Shown one piece after another: positions 43,518 through 53,548 of a stretch of DNA of 64,000 nucleotides (positions within the stretch are counted from its first letter, which is position 1; every line of letters begins with the position of its first letter). Where the stretch lies: positions 1 to 64,000 of the forward strand of contig JAGXRN010000080.1 of assembly GCA_018335875.1 (NCBI GenBank), given 5' to 3'. Source of the DNA: Dethiobacter sp. Its GTDB lineage: Bacteria > Bacillota > Dethiobacteria > Dethiobacterales > Dethiobacteraceae. The notes under the pieces were generated by a model. The model did not search any database, was not told the origin of the DNA, and saw only the letters and a program-made list of their open reading frames with translations. The translations under genes were made by a program, and so were the position numbers.

Positions 43518-44528
43518 TCAGTCCCACAACTTGACTATATCCACATTGCGGTAATAAAACTGTACTATTTCCTCGGGGCTCTTTCCGTCCTCAGCCAATC
43601 CCCTTGCGCCCCACTGGCACATTCCCACACCGTGTCCGAAACCGCTTCCTCTCATAACAAGGCTGCCGCCTTCAATACGAACGTTTTCCACAAAAGTCGA
43701 TCTCATCACAGTGCTGCCAAGTGTCAGGCGCAGTTGGGGGCCTGACACCTCCACATCATTAAAGCGGAAAAGGGTCACACGGCCTGAGGGGCCTTTTTGT
43801 GCTATCTCCACACTTGTGATGGCTCCTGGATCCCGGTCTGCTATCTGCCTCACTGCATTGCGCACACGGGCGAGCGGGAAGGATGCCTGCCAGTCACGCT
43901 CCTCAGCCGGAATCACATCTTCTGCCGGGCTGTCCACAATTTTAATGTAAGGCGGATTGGGGCCGCGGAATTCAAGGCCCTCCCGTGCCGAAGCTGTACG
44001 CGGGCCTGCATAAGCATGGAACCAGCCCCTGATAAACTGGCCTTCATAGACAGCTACCTCGCCGCGTGTGCTTTCCACTGCTTTGCGCACGTTGTCATTG
44101 ATACGTGAGGCGTCATAAGCCTGAAACTCTTTTATATCAGTGGACGCGTGAGCATTACGCGCGGGGACGCCTCCGTTTTCGGCAATTTTCTGCAGTGTAA
44201 AGCTGCGGGCGATGATGCCCTGGGCAGCCAATGCTTCCTGCGGCCAGGTGGGTTCCATCTCAGCCGCCACCACACCCATCAGGTATTCTTCCATTTTCAT
44301 TGTCCTGGTCTGATTCCTTTCAGCAATAAAGACACGCAGCTCCGGTTCCTGATTTCTGCCCTGGTTGATGGGAGCGGGAATCTCCGGTTCCGCCTGGCCA
44401 AATATTCTCAGTCGCGGCATTCTTTGCTCGGGCAGCGGCGTGCGTTCAGGGCGGCGCAGGCAGCCTGCGGCTGCAGTCAATACCAGCAGTACCACAATGA
44501 AGAAAATTAGATGTTTTATCCTGGGCAC
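43518..44528 (-). CDS. spoIID: SpoIID/LytB-domain protein (stage II sporulation protein D type)
   Basis: The 336-residue protein has an N-terminal membrane anchor that also reads as a lipobox (TAAAGC, Cys23), a Pro-rich linker, and the SpoIID domain. That domain has MEEYLMGVVAAEMEPTWPQEALAAQ, seen as LMGVVAAEM and ALAAQGIIARSF, and a C-terminal GSGFGHGVGMCQWGARGLAEDG, seen as FGHGVGMCQWGA. SpoIID is a lytic transglycosylase for septal peptidoglycan in engulfment. Other LytB homologues act outside sporulation, so the exact role is less certain. Confidence 0.87.
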   Translation of the reverse strand: MPRIKHLIFFIVVLLVLTAAAGCLRRPERTPLPEQRMPRLRIFGQAEPEIPAPINQGRNQEPELRVFIAERNQTRTMKMEEYLMGVVAAEMEPTWPQEALAAQGIIARSFTLQKIAENGGVPARNAHASTDIKEFQAYDASRINDNVRKAVESTRGEVAVYEGQFIRGWFHAYAGPRTASAREGLEFRGPNPPYIKIVDSPAEDVIPAEERDWQASFPLARVRNAVRQIADRDPGAITSVEIAQKGPSGRVTLFRFNDVEVSGPQLRLTLGSTVMRSTFVENVRIEGGSLVMRGSGFGHGVGMCQWGARGLAEDGKSPEEIVQFYYRNVDIVKLWD

Positions 44529-44626
44529 AATTTCCCTCCTTTACTTTCACTACAGCGAAGTTATTTACTGCTCTTAGTATTTGGAGGGAATGCGAAAATA
44601 TGCGGAAACTATTATTACTGCCGGAA

Positions 44627-44651
44627 GCAAAAAAATTAGGCCTTAGCCTAA
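44627..44651 (-). terminator. Terminator of hup
   Basis: TTAGGC, a four-base loop and GCCTAA form a six-pair stem followed on the minus strand by TTTTTTT. It lies 24 bases after the stop codon of the HU gene. Confidence 0.72.
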
Positions 44652-44675
44652 AGACCCAATTTTTTTGAGAAGAAT

Positions 44676-44948
44676 TTATTTAATGTTGTCTTTTAAGGCC
44701 TTACCTGCTTTAAAAACGGGAACTTTCACCGCCGGGATCTGAATGGTGGCGCCGGTTGCAGGGTTGCGTCCTTCCCGTGCTTTACGGGCGCGGGCATCAA
44801 AAGTGCCAAAACCAATAACCTGGACTTTGTCGCCTTTCGCTAAAGCCTCGCCAATACCGTCAAAAACTGCGTTCACCACTTTTTCAGTGTCTTTTTTTGT
44901 CAGACCCGCTTTTTCCGCTACAACACTAATGAGTTCAGATTTGTTCAT
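44676..44948 (-). CDS. hup: HU-type DNA-binding protein
   Basis: The 90-residue protein (start MNKSELI at 44948 after AGGAGGGAATAAT) has the HU signature [21 protein letters not shown] (readable as GFGTF and GRNPATG) and ends [15 protein letters not shown] bends and compacts DNA. In Bacillus this position between yabN and yabP holds the S4-domain gene yabO; HU stands here instead. Confidence 0.95.
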   Translation of the reverse strand: MNKSELISVVAEKAGLTKKDTEKVVNAVFDGIGEALAKGDKVQVIGFGTFDARARKAREGRNPATGATIQIPAVKVPVFKAGKALKDNIK

Positions 44949-45048
44949 ATTATTCCCTCCTATTACCATAATTTAGTTATGGAAATTACATTTAGCATAT
45001 TCTCTAAAATTTTCTTAATTCCTGCCTATTTTAAAGGTTTTTTTAACT

Positions 45049-46500
45049 TTAGCCTTTATTTTTGGCTTCCTCCCACCATTCATCCAATTTCGACAATGTT
45101 TGACCTGCCATCCCTCCCCCTTCTTCCACCGCCCGTTCTTCCACATAACAAAGTCTCTGGTAAAACTTTGCTGTACTACGGGCTAATGCCTGTTCTGCAT
45201 CCACCTGTAAGAATCGGGCCACGTTAACAATTGAAAAGAGTAAATCTCCCAGTTCTTCCTCTATTCTTGCCTGGACCTGCTGTTTATATGCATCTTTCAG
45301 CTCTTTTAACTCTTCTGCCAGCTTGTCCCATGCGCCTTTTGCGTCGGGCCAGTCAAAACCGACGCTGGAAGCCTGCCGCTGCAGTTTTTGGGCCCTCAGC
45401 AGGGCAGGAAGGTAGTTTTCAAGGGTGAACATTGTATTGGCCTTTTTTTTCTTTTCTCCTTTTTTAATAATCTGCCAGGTGCTGATTACTTCGTCGGCAG
45501 TCTTGACAACGGGTGAATCAAACACATGGGGATGGCGGCGCAGCAGCTTTTCAGTTATGCCATTAACAACATCATAAAAAGTAAAATTTCCATTCTCGCG
45601 GGCGATTTGGCTGTGAAAAACAACTTGGAGCAATAAGTCGCCCAATTCCTCACAGAGATCATCCATACTGCTGCTGTCAATTGCGCCCAGCACTTCATAA
45701 GCTTCCTCCAGCAGGTATGGCCGCAGGGTTTTGTGATCCTGTTCCCGGTCCCAGGGGCAGCCGTCCTCTCCCCTCAGCCTGTCCATTACGTGTAAAAGCG
45801 CTGCAGGCCCGTGTGCGAAGACGGGAGGCAGGTAAAAGGTTGTAAGGTGGTCTATAAAGGGAAGGCGGTCCATTTTATAAAGAGGTACTGTAACAATTCT
45901 CTTTCCCGACGGCAGGCCTGCGCCACGGATGGCAGTTACAGGGTGATTATCGGGGTAGAGTCCGCTTAGCGCCAGTTTGACGCGTGACGCTGCCTGCCTG
46001 TTGTAGGCCTGGATTACAAGGATATGCCTGTCGGGATAGTCCTGCAGCTTGTCCTGCTCCAAAGCATCAAGGACTATCAGTTCCTCCCCGGACAGAGGGG
46101 CGATCTCCGCTGCCACGGCATCAACAAAAGAAGGCGAGGGCAGGACTTTGCACTGTATCCCGGCAGCCCGGGCCTTTTTCAGGATCAGTTCCACTGTTTT
46201 TTCTGCAAACATGGGGCTTCCCGGCACAGCATAGACTACTTCTTTGTTTATGTGTGCGGCATTTACAATAAAAAAAGCAATCTTGCGGTAGGTTTGCTCA
46301 AAACTTCCGGACTTCTCATAGAAACGATCCAGTGTTTTGTAATTAATTCTGTGACGGTCCAAAATTTTTAGGCCGGGATGCCTGCCGGTACGGACATAAA
46401 CATGCTTCACGCGCCTGAGAGTCTTCAGGCCGCGCAGGGTAAGCGCCTGTGGGTCTCCCGGCCCCAATCCCACAATATAAATTTTGCTCAAGTTTGTCAT
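45049..46500 (-). CDS. mazG: MazG-type nucleotide pyrophosphohydrolase with methylase-like N-terminal domain (YabN)
   Basis: The 483-residue protein has a tetrapyrrole-methylase-like domain (VGLGPGDPQALTLRG, VPGSPMFAEKT) in residues 1-225 and two MazG segments after it (CPWDREQDHKTLRPYLLEE, EELGDLLLQV, then EELGDLLFSIVN). MazG hydrolyses non-canonical NTPs to NMPs; the N-terminal domain function is unclear. Its start overlaps the end of the SpoVB-like gene by four bases. This is the Bacillus yabN position. Confidence 0.93.
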   Translation of the reverse strand: MTNLSKIYIVGLGPGDPQALTLRGLKTLRRVKHVYVRTGRHPGLKILDRHRINYKTLDRFYEKSGSFEQTYRKIAFFIVNAAHINKEVVYAVPGSPMFAEKTVELILKKARAAGIQCKVLPSPSFVDAVAAEIAPLSGEELIVLDALEQDKLQDYPDRHILVIQAYNRQAASRVKLALSGLYPDNHPVTAIRGAGLPSGKRIVTVPLYKMDRLPFIDHLTTFYLPPVFAHGPAALLHVMDRLRGEDGCPWDREQDHKTLRPYLLEEAYEVLGAIDSSSMDDLCEELGDLLLQVVFHSQIARENGNFTFYDVVNGITEKLLRRHPHVFDSPVVKTADEVISTWQIIKKGEKKKKANTMFTLENYLPALLRAQKLQRQASSVGFDWPDAKGAWDKLAEELKELKDAYKQQVQARIEEELGDLLFSIVNVARFLQVDAEQALARSTAKFYQRLCYVEERAVEEGGGMAGQTLSKLDEWWEEAKNKG

Positions 46501-48116
46501 CCCCTCAGTAAGAAAAGTTTTTTAGCAATTTCTGCCAGCTTTGGCCCGACCCGCGGTATGGCTTCCAGGTCCTGACGCTTTATGCCGCCGATTATAAACA
46601 GAATGAGGACGTATACAAGTATGCCTGTGGCGATAGACGCCAGTGTGGCCAAGGCATTGGCTTTTGTGGGGCCAATCAGAATATGCAGATTTTCCAGCCG
46701 CCTGTAAACAAACACAACCGCTGCTCCCATCCCGCCGCTGGCCGCCAGGGGTTTGACGATTGTGTTCACAGCATAAAGCGGCATACCAGTTAAGATATGA
46801 ACCCTGTAGACATTTAACACTGCCGCCAGGCCGAAACCTATAACTGTTGCCAGAGCAGCGCCCCTGATGTGAAAAGCAGCGTTGGCAGTTAAATTCCATG
46901 TCAGTGCAGTCTTTACAAGCGCACCGTATATAAGGCTTTTTACAGGCTCCATCGGGCGGCCCAGCCCCTGCAGAATACCCGAAGTAGTCTGGAAAAGTGT
47001 AAGGAAAACAACGCCCAGAGACATTGTTGCCAGCGCAGCGCCTGCTTCAGCATTTTGAAACAGCAGTACTGTGATAGGCTCAGCCAGCAGATAGAGCCCC
47101 AGAGCAGCAGGGAGCCCCAGCAAGAGAGTCATACGGACAGCAAGGTAAGACCGGTCCTGAATCTGGCGGATTCTTTTCAGTGCTACCGCTTCAGAAATAG
47201 CGGGAACAAGGGAAATGGCCAAAGCTACTGTTATGATTGTGGGGATATGTACAAGGGGACCGGCCATGCCTGTAAGCTGGCCGTAAAGAGCCGTGGACCT
47301 GCTGGTGTCAAACCCGGCGCTATGCAGCCTCTGCGGCACTATTGACAGGTCCACAATGGTGATGAGAGGCAAAACCAAGCTTCCCAGTGTGATAGGAACT
47401 GAGAGTGTCAATATCTGATAAATGATTGTTGAAAATGGCGCCTTGTTTCCTTTCCTCTGGCGCCGCAACCCCTCCATGAATGACGGCTTCTGTTTCCCCC
47501 AAATCAACAGCAGAACCAGGAGCCCGGCGAGAGCGCCGGCTGCTGCCCCGAAGCTGGCGCCGGCTGCTGCCTGCTCCAGTCCGCGCGGCAGCAGCACTAC
47601 CACCAGCAGCAGCGCCACAAAGACGCGGCCAAACTGCTCGGCAATTTGTGAAAGGGCTGTAGGCATCATTTGCTGCTGCCCCTGAAAGAAGCCGCGGTAG
47701 GCAGACAGTACAGTCACCAGAAAAATGGCAGGTGAAATGGCGGCCAAAGCCAGGGCAGCCCGGGGGTCCTGCCCGACGGTACGGGCAAAAAAGCCGGCGC
47801 CAAAAAATAAAACAGCGGATATAACCAGGCCAAAGAGAGCCAAGATGACAAGCGCCACCCGGAATATTCTGTAGGCGCCGTGATAATCGTCTCTGGCCAG
47901 GTTTTCAGCAACCAGCTTGGAAATGGCAATTGGAATACCGGCTGTGGATATAGCAAGCAGTGTGCTGTAAACAGGGTAAGCCATCTGAAAGAGGCCCACA
48001 CCCTCATCACTGATCAGCATCGCCAATACAACGCGGAAAACTGCGCCCATAAGACGGACGGAAAGACCGGCCATAGTCAGTATTACCGCGCCTTTAACAA
48101 AAGAGTGCTTTGTCAA
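46497..48116 (-). CDS. spoVB: SpoVB/YabM-type polysaccharide flippase
   Basis: The 539-residue protein has about 14 membrane helices of the MATE-like MVF/Wzx superfamily (KGAVILTMAGLSVRLMG, FQMAYPVYSTLLAISTAGIP). TTG at 48116 is taken as start because GGAGGCGGGAG precedes it. In Bacillus the gene at this position is yabM, related to SpoVB, which moves lipid-linked precursor for spore cortex. Which of SpoVB or another flippase this is cannot be settled from sequence alone. Confidence 0.82.
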   Translation of the reverse strand: MTKHSFVKGAVILTMAGLSVRLMGAVFRVVLAMLISDEGVGLFQMAYPVYSTLLAISTAGIPIAISKLVAENLARDDYHGAYRIFRVALVILALFGLVISAVLFFGAGFFARTVGQDPRAALALAAISPAIFLVTVLSAYRGFFQGQQQMMPTALSQIAEQFGRVFVALLLVVVLLPRGLEQAAAGASFGAAAGALAGLLVLLLIWGKQKPSFMEGLRRQRKGNKAPFSTIIYQILTLSVPITLGSLVLPLITIVDLSIVPQRLHSAGFDTSRSTALYGQLTGMAGPLVHIPTIITVALAISLVPAISEAVALKRIRQIQDRSYLAVRMTLLLGLPAALGLYLLAEPITVLLFQNAEAGAALATMSLGVVFLTLFQTTSGILQGLGRPMEPVKSLIYGALVKTALTWNLTANAAFHIRGAALATVIGFGLAAVLNVYRVHILTGMPLYAVNTIVKPLAASGGMGAAVVFVYRRLENLHILIGPTKANALATLASIATGILVYVLILFIIGGIKRQDLEAIPRVGPKLAEIAKKLFLLRG

Positions 48117-48199
48117 GAACTCCCGCCTCCCCCATAAGCTTCCATACTGACAATCTATTATAGCACAGACATATAAAATAACCACTTCAGTCAAAAGCA

Positions 48200-48241
48200 G
48201 CTAAAATAAAAGAGCAGTAACCGGATGGCTACCGCTCTTCC
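48200..48241 (-). terminator. Terminator of spoVT
   Basis: AGAGCGGTAGCC and GGTTACTGCTCT form a twelve-position stem with two wobble pairs and a four-base loop. On the minus strand TTTATTTT follows. Confidence 0.75.
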
Positions 48242-48248
48242 TTTTTTC

Positions 48249-48803
48249 TTATGGTTCCATTTGTTTTGCCAGAAACCCGGCTGCAGTTTCCACCAGTTTC
48301 AGTTCCAGTTCACTCATCTTGGCGTCCTTCTCCCTGGTGCCAAGTATTACTGCACCAATGGGATCACCCTCAGAAATAATGGGCGCGATCACTTCGGTAT
48401 TGAATTTGGACATAGCGTCTTCGTCGGCCTCTTTGTAGAATTTATGCTCCGCTGTATTGCTGATCAGGATGCTCTTGCGTGTTTCCATCACTTTCTCCAC
48501 GGCGGGAGACAGCGGTTTGCTCAAAAATTCTTTTTTAGGCGCGCCGGATACGGCGATAATTGTGTCCCTGTCGGCGATCAATGCAATATGTCCCATCGCT
48601 TCGTACAGAGAATCGGCATACTCCTGCGCAAAGTCTCCTAATTCACCAATGGGCGAATATTTTTTCAGGATCACTTCACCGTCACGATCGACAAATATCT
48701 CCAAAGGATCGCCTTCACGAATTCTGAGAGTCCTGCGAATCTCTTTTGGGATAACAACACGTCCCAAGTCATCGATCCTGCGTACAATCCCTGTTGCTTT
48801 CAA
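48249..48803 (-). CDS. spoVT: Stage V sporulation protein T
   Basis: The 184-residue transcription factor has an AbrB-type swapped-hairpin DNA-binding domain (GIVRRIDDLGRVVIPKEIRR, residues 5-24) and a GAF domain from about 55. It tunes sigma-G genes in the forespore. The protein is highly conserved in sporeformers and the identity is clear. It lies between prsA and the SpoVB-type gene. Confidence 0.96.
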   Translation of the reverse strand: MKATGIVRRIDDLGRVVIPKEIRRTLRIREGDPLEIFVDRDGEVILKKYSPIGELGDFAQEYADSLYEAMGHIALIADRDTIIAVSGAPKKEFLSKPLSPAVEKVMETRKSILISNTAEHKFYKEADEDAMSKFNTEVIAPIISEGDPIGAVILGTREKDAKMSELELKLVETAAGFLAKQMEP

Positions 48804-48913
48804 ACAGATTTCCCCTCCTTTTTCTGCATGGAGTTACAGTCTTAACCTCTAGTCATAGTATATATCGAGGGGAATTGTTTTATTCATGAAAACAGAGCCA
48901 ACTTAAAAGTTAA

Positions 48914-49858
48914 CTAAAGTTTAGTTGTAACATCGGCTTCGCTGCGCAGTGTGAAAAAGTAAGCATCCAGCTTCTCGGACACAATTGCGTCCGCAGCGGC
49001 GGCACGCACCTCTTCAAAACTTAATTCACTCTCTTCTGTGCGGCCGTGCAGTTTAATAATGTGCCAGCCATAATAAGATTGAACCGGCATTGAAATCTCG
49101 CCTACCTCAAGCGCAGCGGCGGCAGCCAGGAAGCTTGGGTCTATTCCGGTAGTGTTCACGGGAAACTCATTCATATAACCCTGGTATATCTCGGCGCCCG
49201 GCTCAAGAGACAGTTCCGCGGCCAATTCACCAAAATCTTCCCCTGCCAGCACCCTTTCACGGGCAGCCGCAGCTTCTTCCTCGGTTTCAACCAGAATATG
49301 GCTTGGCTCAATCAGGGCGGGGGACAAGGCATAATCAGGGTTATCGCTTAAGAAGTTCCTGATCTCCTCATCGCTGACTTCGGAAAGAAAATCATTATAA
49401 AGTTTCTCAACATAAGTGTTGATGCTAAGAAGTTCTTTAAGATCGTTCTCGCTGATTTTGAGCTCTTTCAGCCTGGCCGTAAATTCATCTTCCTGTCCAT
49501 ACATCAGCATCATTACTACCTGCCCTCTGAATTCCTGGTAGTCGGCTTCGATTTCTTCACTGCTGACGCTCAGGCCCTGCTTAAGCACAGCCTGCTTAAT
49601 CAGCAGGTTTGACACCATTGACTCCAGAATGTCTGACTCCCACTGGCCCTTGGCAGATTTATCGCCGAGCATCTCGTCCAGCTGCGGCATCAGCAAGCGT
49701 AGTCCGTTGACATAAGTGTCCAACTGCGCCCTGGTGATTTTTTGCCCGTTTACTTCGGCTACTGTTTTGTTGCTGCCACACCCGGTTGCCGATACAAGCA
49801 CAACCAGTAATATCAGGGCTATCGCCCATTTTTTATTGCGCTGTAATATATAAAACAT
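48914..49858 (-). CDS. prsA: PrsA-like peptidyl-prolyl isomerase lipoprotein
   Basis: The 314-residue protein (start MFYILQ at 49858 after AAGGGGAG) has a lipobox (SATGC, Cys27), a SurA-type N-terminal chaperone region (VAEVNGQKITRAQLD) and a parvulin domain (LIEPSHILVETEEEA, MPVQSYYGWHIIKLHGR read as YYGWHIIKLHGR). It helps secreted proteins fold outside the membrane. It follows mfd, the common clostridial arrangement. Confidence 0.9.
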   Translation of the reverse strand: MFYILQRNKKWAIALILLVVLVSATGCGSNKTVAEVNGQKITRAQLDTYVNGLRLLMPQLDEMLGDKSAKGQWESDILESMVSNLLIKQAVLKQGLSVSSEEIEADYQEFRGQVVMMLMYGQEDEFTARLKELKISENDLKELLSINTYVEKLYNDFLSEVSDEEIRNFLSDNPDYALSPALIEPSHILVETEEEAAAARERVLAGEDFGELAAELSLEPGAEIYQGYMNEFPVNTTGIDPSFLAAAAALEVGEISMPVQSYYGWHIIKLHGRTEESELSFEEVRAAAADAIVSEKLDAYFFTLRSEADVTTKL

Positions 49859-49913
49859 AAAAGCACTCCCCTTCTTAATTTTGGACATAACCCTATTATA
49901 CTTGAGAAATCTT

Positions 49914-52900
49914 TTACTTGGCAAGGCTTTTTAACTCGTTAAATAGTTCCAACAGCATTCTGAGCTTTTCACTGCCATCCAGTGCAGTGTGGCGAAACGC
50001 CAGTAAAAACTGTTTTTCCCTGCCCGCAGTGAGCCTGCCCTGGTATTTGCGGGCAAAGGCGAGAAGCCTGGAGCTGTCCAGTGCCTGCTCCGGAGCAAAA
50101 CGAACCATCAGCTCGTTTTTTTCTTCACTGATGGCAGATACACCAAGCCGGCCTGCCAGTATTTTCAATTCCGCCACACAAAGCAGGTTGGCGGCAGCTG
50201 CGGGCAGCGGCCCAAAACGGTCACAGAGTTCCTCCCGCACTTCACTCACTTCATCTATTTCCTGCAAAGAGGCAGTTTTCTGGTAAAACACAATCTTTTG
50301 CCTGGCATCGGAGATATAGCTCGAAGGCAGATAGGCGTCAACGTTTATTTCCACGCGGGGCAGCGCCTTCTCCCCGGGGCGCTCTCCTTTGTACATACTT
50401 ACCGCTTCTTCCAAAAGTTTTACATAAAGGTCAAACCCCACCGACATCATGAAGCCATGCTGCTCCGGGCCAAGTATGTTGCCGGCGCCCCTTATCTCCA
50501 GGTCGCGCAGGGCAATTTTAAAGCCGGATCCCAGCTCAGTAAATTCCTTAATGGCCTGCAGACGTTTTTCAGCCACCTCGTTTAGCACCTTGTCCTGCTG
50601 GTAGGTTAGGTAGCAGTAAGCAACCCGGTTTGAACGGCCCACACGGCCGCGCAGTTGGTAAAGCTGAGAGAGGCCGAATCTGTCTGCATCATGTATGATA
50701 ATTGTATTAACATTGGGTATATCGAGGCCTGCTTCCACGATTGTGGTTGACAGCAGAAGATCGTATTCACCCTGCAGGAAGTCCACCATTACCTGTTCTA
50801 AACGTTCCTCCGGCATCTGCCCGTGGGCGACGCCGATACGCACCTCAGGCAGCAGTTCCTGCAGCGTTGACGCCCACTTGTCAATGGACTGCACCCTGTT
50901 GTGGACAAAGTAGACCTGCCCTCCCCGGTTTACTTCCCTGATAACCGCATCGCGGATTACAGTGTCGGAATACTCAAGCACATATGTCTGAACCGGGTAG
51001 CGGTTTTCAGGGGGCGTTTCTATAACACTCATATCACGCACCCCAACCAGTGACATATGAAGTGTACGGGGAATGGGGGTGGCTGTGAGGGTCATGACAT
51101 CAACATTTTTTTTGAGCATTTTTATTTTTTCTTTATGCCTTACGCCAAAGCGCTGCTCTTCATCGATTACCAAAAGGCCGAGGTCGTGAAAACGGATATC
51201 TTTGGAAAGAAGGCGGTGTGTGCCTACCAAAATGTCAATCCGGCCGTCTCTCAATCCCGCAAGTGTTGCTTTCTGCTCAGCTCTGCTCTGAAAGCGGCTC
51301 AGTACATCCACTGTCACAGGCTGGCTTTCAAAACGGTCTTTGAAGTTTCTGTAATGCTGCTGTGCAAGGACTGTGGTCGGGACAAGAAAGGCTGCCTGTT
51401 TACCTGCCATCACAGCTTTAAAAGCAGCACGCAGCGCCACCTCGGTTTTGCCGTAGCCAACATCGCCACAGACCAGACGGTCCATGGGGCGAAGCTTTTC
51501 CATATCTCTTTTTACTTCACGGGCAGCCTGCAGCTGGTCGGGAGTTTCCTCGTAAAGGAATGCCGCTTCAAAATCCTGCTGCCAGGGGTGGTCGGGAGGG
51601 AAGGCAAAGCCTGTTACAGTCTCCCGGGAAGCATAGAGTTCAAGCAGTTCCTTTGCCAGTTCCCGGATAGAAGCCTGCACCCTGGCTTTAACACGGCTCC
51701 ACTCCCCTCCGCCGAGAGCGTAGAGTTTTGGCCTTTTTCCTTCGACCCCGATATACTTGCGCACAACGTCTATTTGTTCGATGGGAATAAAAAGCTTATC
51801 GTTGCCGGCATATTGAATAAATAAATAATCGCGGTGGATTCCCCCCACATCAAGGGTGCGAATGCCAAGATACTGGCCTATCCCATGCTGTTCATGGACT
51901 ACAAAGTCCCCTGTTTTAAGCTCCTGATAGTCCCCGATGCGAATGCCCTCTTTATCCTTCAGACGGCGTCTTTTTTTTCTCTGTGGCAGTATGTCGTGGT
52001 CTGTGAGCACAGCCAGTTTAATTTCAGGCACAATAAAACCGCCCTCCAGGGCGCCGTGCAGCATTACCACTGATCGGGGCGAGAGGTCAGGTTCACTCAG
52101 AGTGTAATAGGCAGGAATCTGCCTTTCCGCTAAAATGTCGGCAATGCCCGTACTTCTCTCGCGCGAAGAGGTGAGGATTACCACCCTGTATCCTTCACTG
52201 CGCCAGTGCCTCATTTCATCACCGAAGATCTCCCACTGCCCGTGAAAGTGAGGGACAGGCTTGGCTGAAAGAGAAATGCTCTGCCGGTAAGGACGTGAGG
52301 TAAGGCTTGCATGAGAGAAAAGTGAAAAGAATATTGCACGCCCCGCGGCAGCCTCCAATAGCTCCGGAAAATTAAAAATGAGCTCTGTCTGACGGGCAAG
52401 GAGTTCTCCCTGTGCATAGAGCGTGCTCTGAGATTCCCTGAGTTCCGCTGACAGCTGTCCTGCCACCTGAGTACAGCGCAGGGGGTCATCAACAAAAACA
52501 AGTGAAGCCGGGGGCAGGTAATCAAGAAGAGAAGCCGGCTGCTGGTAAAAGTAGAGCAGGTACTGGTCCATCACCGGAAAATATAAATCCTCTTTAATAG
52601 CTTCGAGGCATTGGGCTATTTTCTCCCGCATCCGCAGCACTACAGCCGAGCCCGAGCGGGCAGCGCTATGATTGCCGAGGCGCTCCATTTCATGTTCAAG
52701 CTCCAAGGCGGCAAATTGGCGCTGTGAATTGCCGACCACAACTTCCCGCGCCGGCACCACACACAACTTCTCCACACTGCTGCGCGACCGCTGTGTCTGC
52801 AGATCGAATCTGCGCACAGATTCAACTGTATCGCCAAAAAACTCAATCCTGTAGGGCATTGCCTCCCCCACCGGGAAGATGTCCACAATACCCCCGCGCA

Positions 52901-53435
52901 CAGAGACCTGCCCCGGCTGCTCCACTATTTCAGAACGTTCAAAACCGGCTGCCAGCAGTTTAGCCAGCAAATTATCTATTTCCCATTCCTGCCCGGTCTG
53001 AATTGTCACAGAAAAACTATAAAATTTGTCAGGCGGCGCCATTTTGCCAAGCAGTGCGACGGCCGTGGTCACAATCACCGCATTTCTGCCCGCAAGAAGC
53101 TGCCGCATGGCCACAAGCCTCTGCTGTGAGACTTCACTGCTCCTTGACAGAAGATTGTTATAGTAAAGCAGGTCCTGCCCGGGGAAGTGAAATACTTCTC
53201 CCTCTCCAAAGACTGAGACCATATCTTCATACATTTTTTCCGCCCGCGCCTGATCCGGGGTAACAATCAGCAGAGGCCGCCCTGTTTTCAGACGAATGGC
53301 GGCCATAACCATGCTTTTGGCACTGCCGTCCACACCATAAAGCAGCTGGGGGCCGGCAATTCTTGTCTCAAGTCCCCTGGCAAACACGTCAAGTTGAGGC
53401 AGGGTCAGAATTTCATCAGCCAACTTCTTTAACAT
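49914..53435 (-). CDS. mfd: Transcription-repair coupling factor
   Basis: The 1173-residue protein has the UvrB-like N-terminal module, the RNA-polymerase-interaction domain (TGDFVVHEQHGIGQYLG read as DFVVHEQHGIGQY), the RecG-like helicase with GDVGYGKTEVALRAAF and DEEQRFGVRHKE, and the C-terminal TRCF domain. It removes stalled RNA polymerase at lesions and recruits UvrA. The start at 53435 (MLKKLADE) follows GGGAGGAG. Position after fin matches Bacillus. Confidence 0.96.
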   Translation of the reverse strand: MLKKLADEILTLPQLDVFARGLETRIAGPQLLYGVDGSAKSMVMAAIRLKTGRPLLIVTPDQARAEKMYEDMVSVFGEGEVFHFPGQDLLYYNNLLSRSSEVSQQRLVAMRQLLAGRNAVIVTTAVALLGKMAPPDKFYSFSVTIQTGQEWEIDNLLAKLLAAGFERSEIVEQPGQVSVRGGIVDIFPVGEAMPYRIEFFGDTVESVRRFDLQTQRSRSSVEKLCVVPAREVVVGNSQRQFAALELEHEMERLGNHSAARSGSAVVLRMREKIAQCLEAIKEDLYFPVMDQYLLYFYQQPASLLDYLPPASLVFVDDPLRCTQVAGQLSAELRESQSTLYAQGELLARQTELIFNFPELLEAAAGRAIFFSLFSHASLTSRPYRQSISLSAKPVPHFHGQWEIFGDEMRHWRSEGYRVVILTSSRERSTGIADILAERQIPAYYTLSEPDLSPRSVVMLHGALEGGFIVPEIKLAVLTDHDILPQRKKRRRLKDKEGIRIGDYQELKTGDFVVHEQHGIGQYLGIRTLDVGGIHRDYLFIQYAGNDKLFIPIEQIDVVRKYIGVEGKRPKLYALGGGEWSRVKARVQASIRELAKELLELYASRETVTGFAFPPDHPWQQDFEAAFLYEETPDQLQAAREVKRDMEKLRPMDRLVCGDVGYGKTEVALRAAFKAVMAGKQAAFLVPTTVLAQQHYRNFKDRFESQPVTVDVLSRFQSRAEQKATLAGLRDGRIDILVGTHRLLSKDIRFHDLGLLVIDEEQRFGVRHKEKIKMLKKNVDVMTLTATPIPRTLHMSLVGVRDMSVIETPPENRYPVQTYVLEYSDTVIRDAVIREVNRGGQVYFVHNRVQSIDKWASTLQELLPEVRIGVAHGQMPEERLEQVMVDFLQGEYDLLLSTTIVEAGLDIPNVNTIIIHDADRFGLSQLYQLRGRVGRSNRVAYCYLTYQQDKVLNEVAEKRLQAIKEFTELGSGFKIALRDLEIRGAGNILGPEQHGFMMSVGFDLYVKLLEEAVSMYKGERPGEKALPRVEINVDAYLPSSYISDARQKIVFYQKTASLQEIDEVSEVREELCDRFGPLPAAAANLLCVAELKILAGRLGVSAISEEKNELMVRFAPEQALDSSRLLAFARKYQGRLTAGREKQFLLAFRHTALDGSEKLRMLLELFNELKSLAK

Positions 53436-53487
53436 TTTACACTCCTCCCTGCCGATTAAAGCAAAAACCATGGCCTTTTATTCCCGG

Positions 53488-53522
53488 CAACACAAAACAG
53501 GCCTTGACCGTAGGCAAGGCCT
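53488..53522 (-). terminator. Hairpin terminator after fin
   Basis: AGGCCTTG and CAAGGCCT form a perfect eight-pair stem with an eight-base loop, followed on the minus strand by GTTTTGTG. The T-run is short, so read-through into mfd is possible. Confidence 0.6.
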
Positions 53523-53548
53523 CCTGGCTCTGTTGTCGGGCAGCGACT

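Noticed and set aside
51057-51824. A 255-codon plus-strand frame opposite mfd
   Set aside because: It is antisense to the helicase domain of mfd; the composition (Cys, Phe, His rich) is that of a shadow frame.
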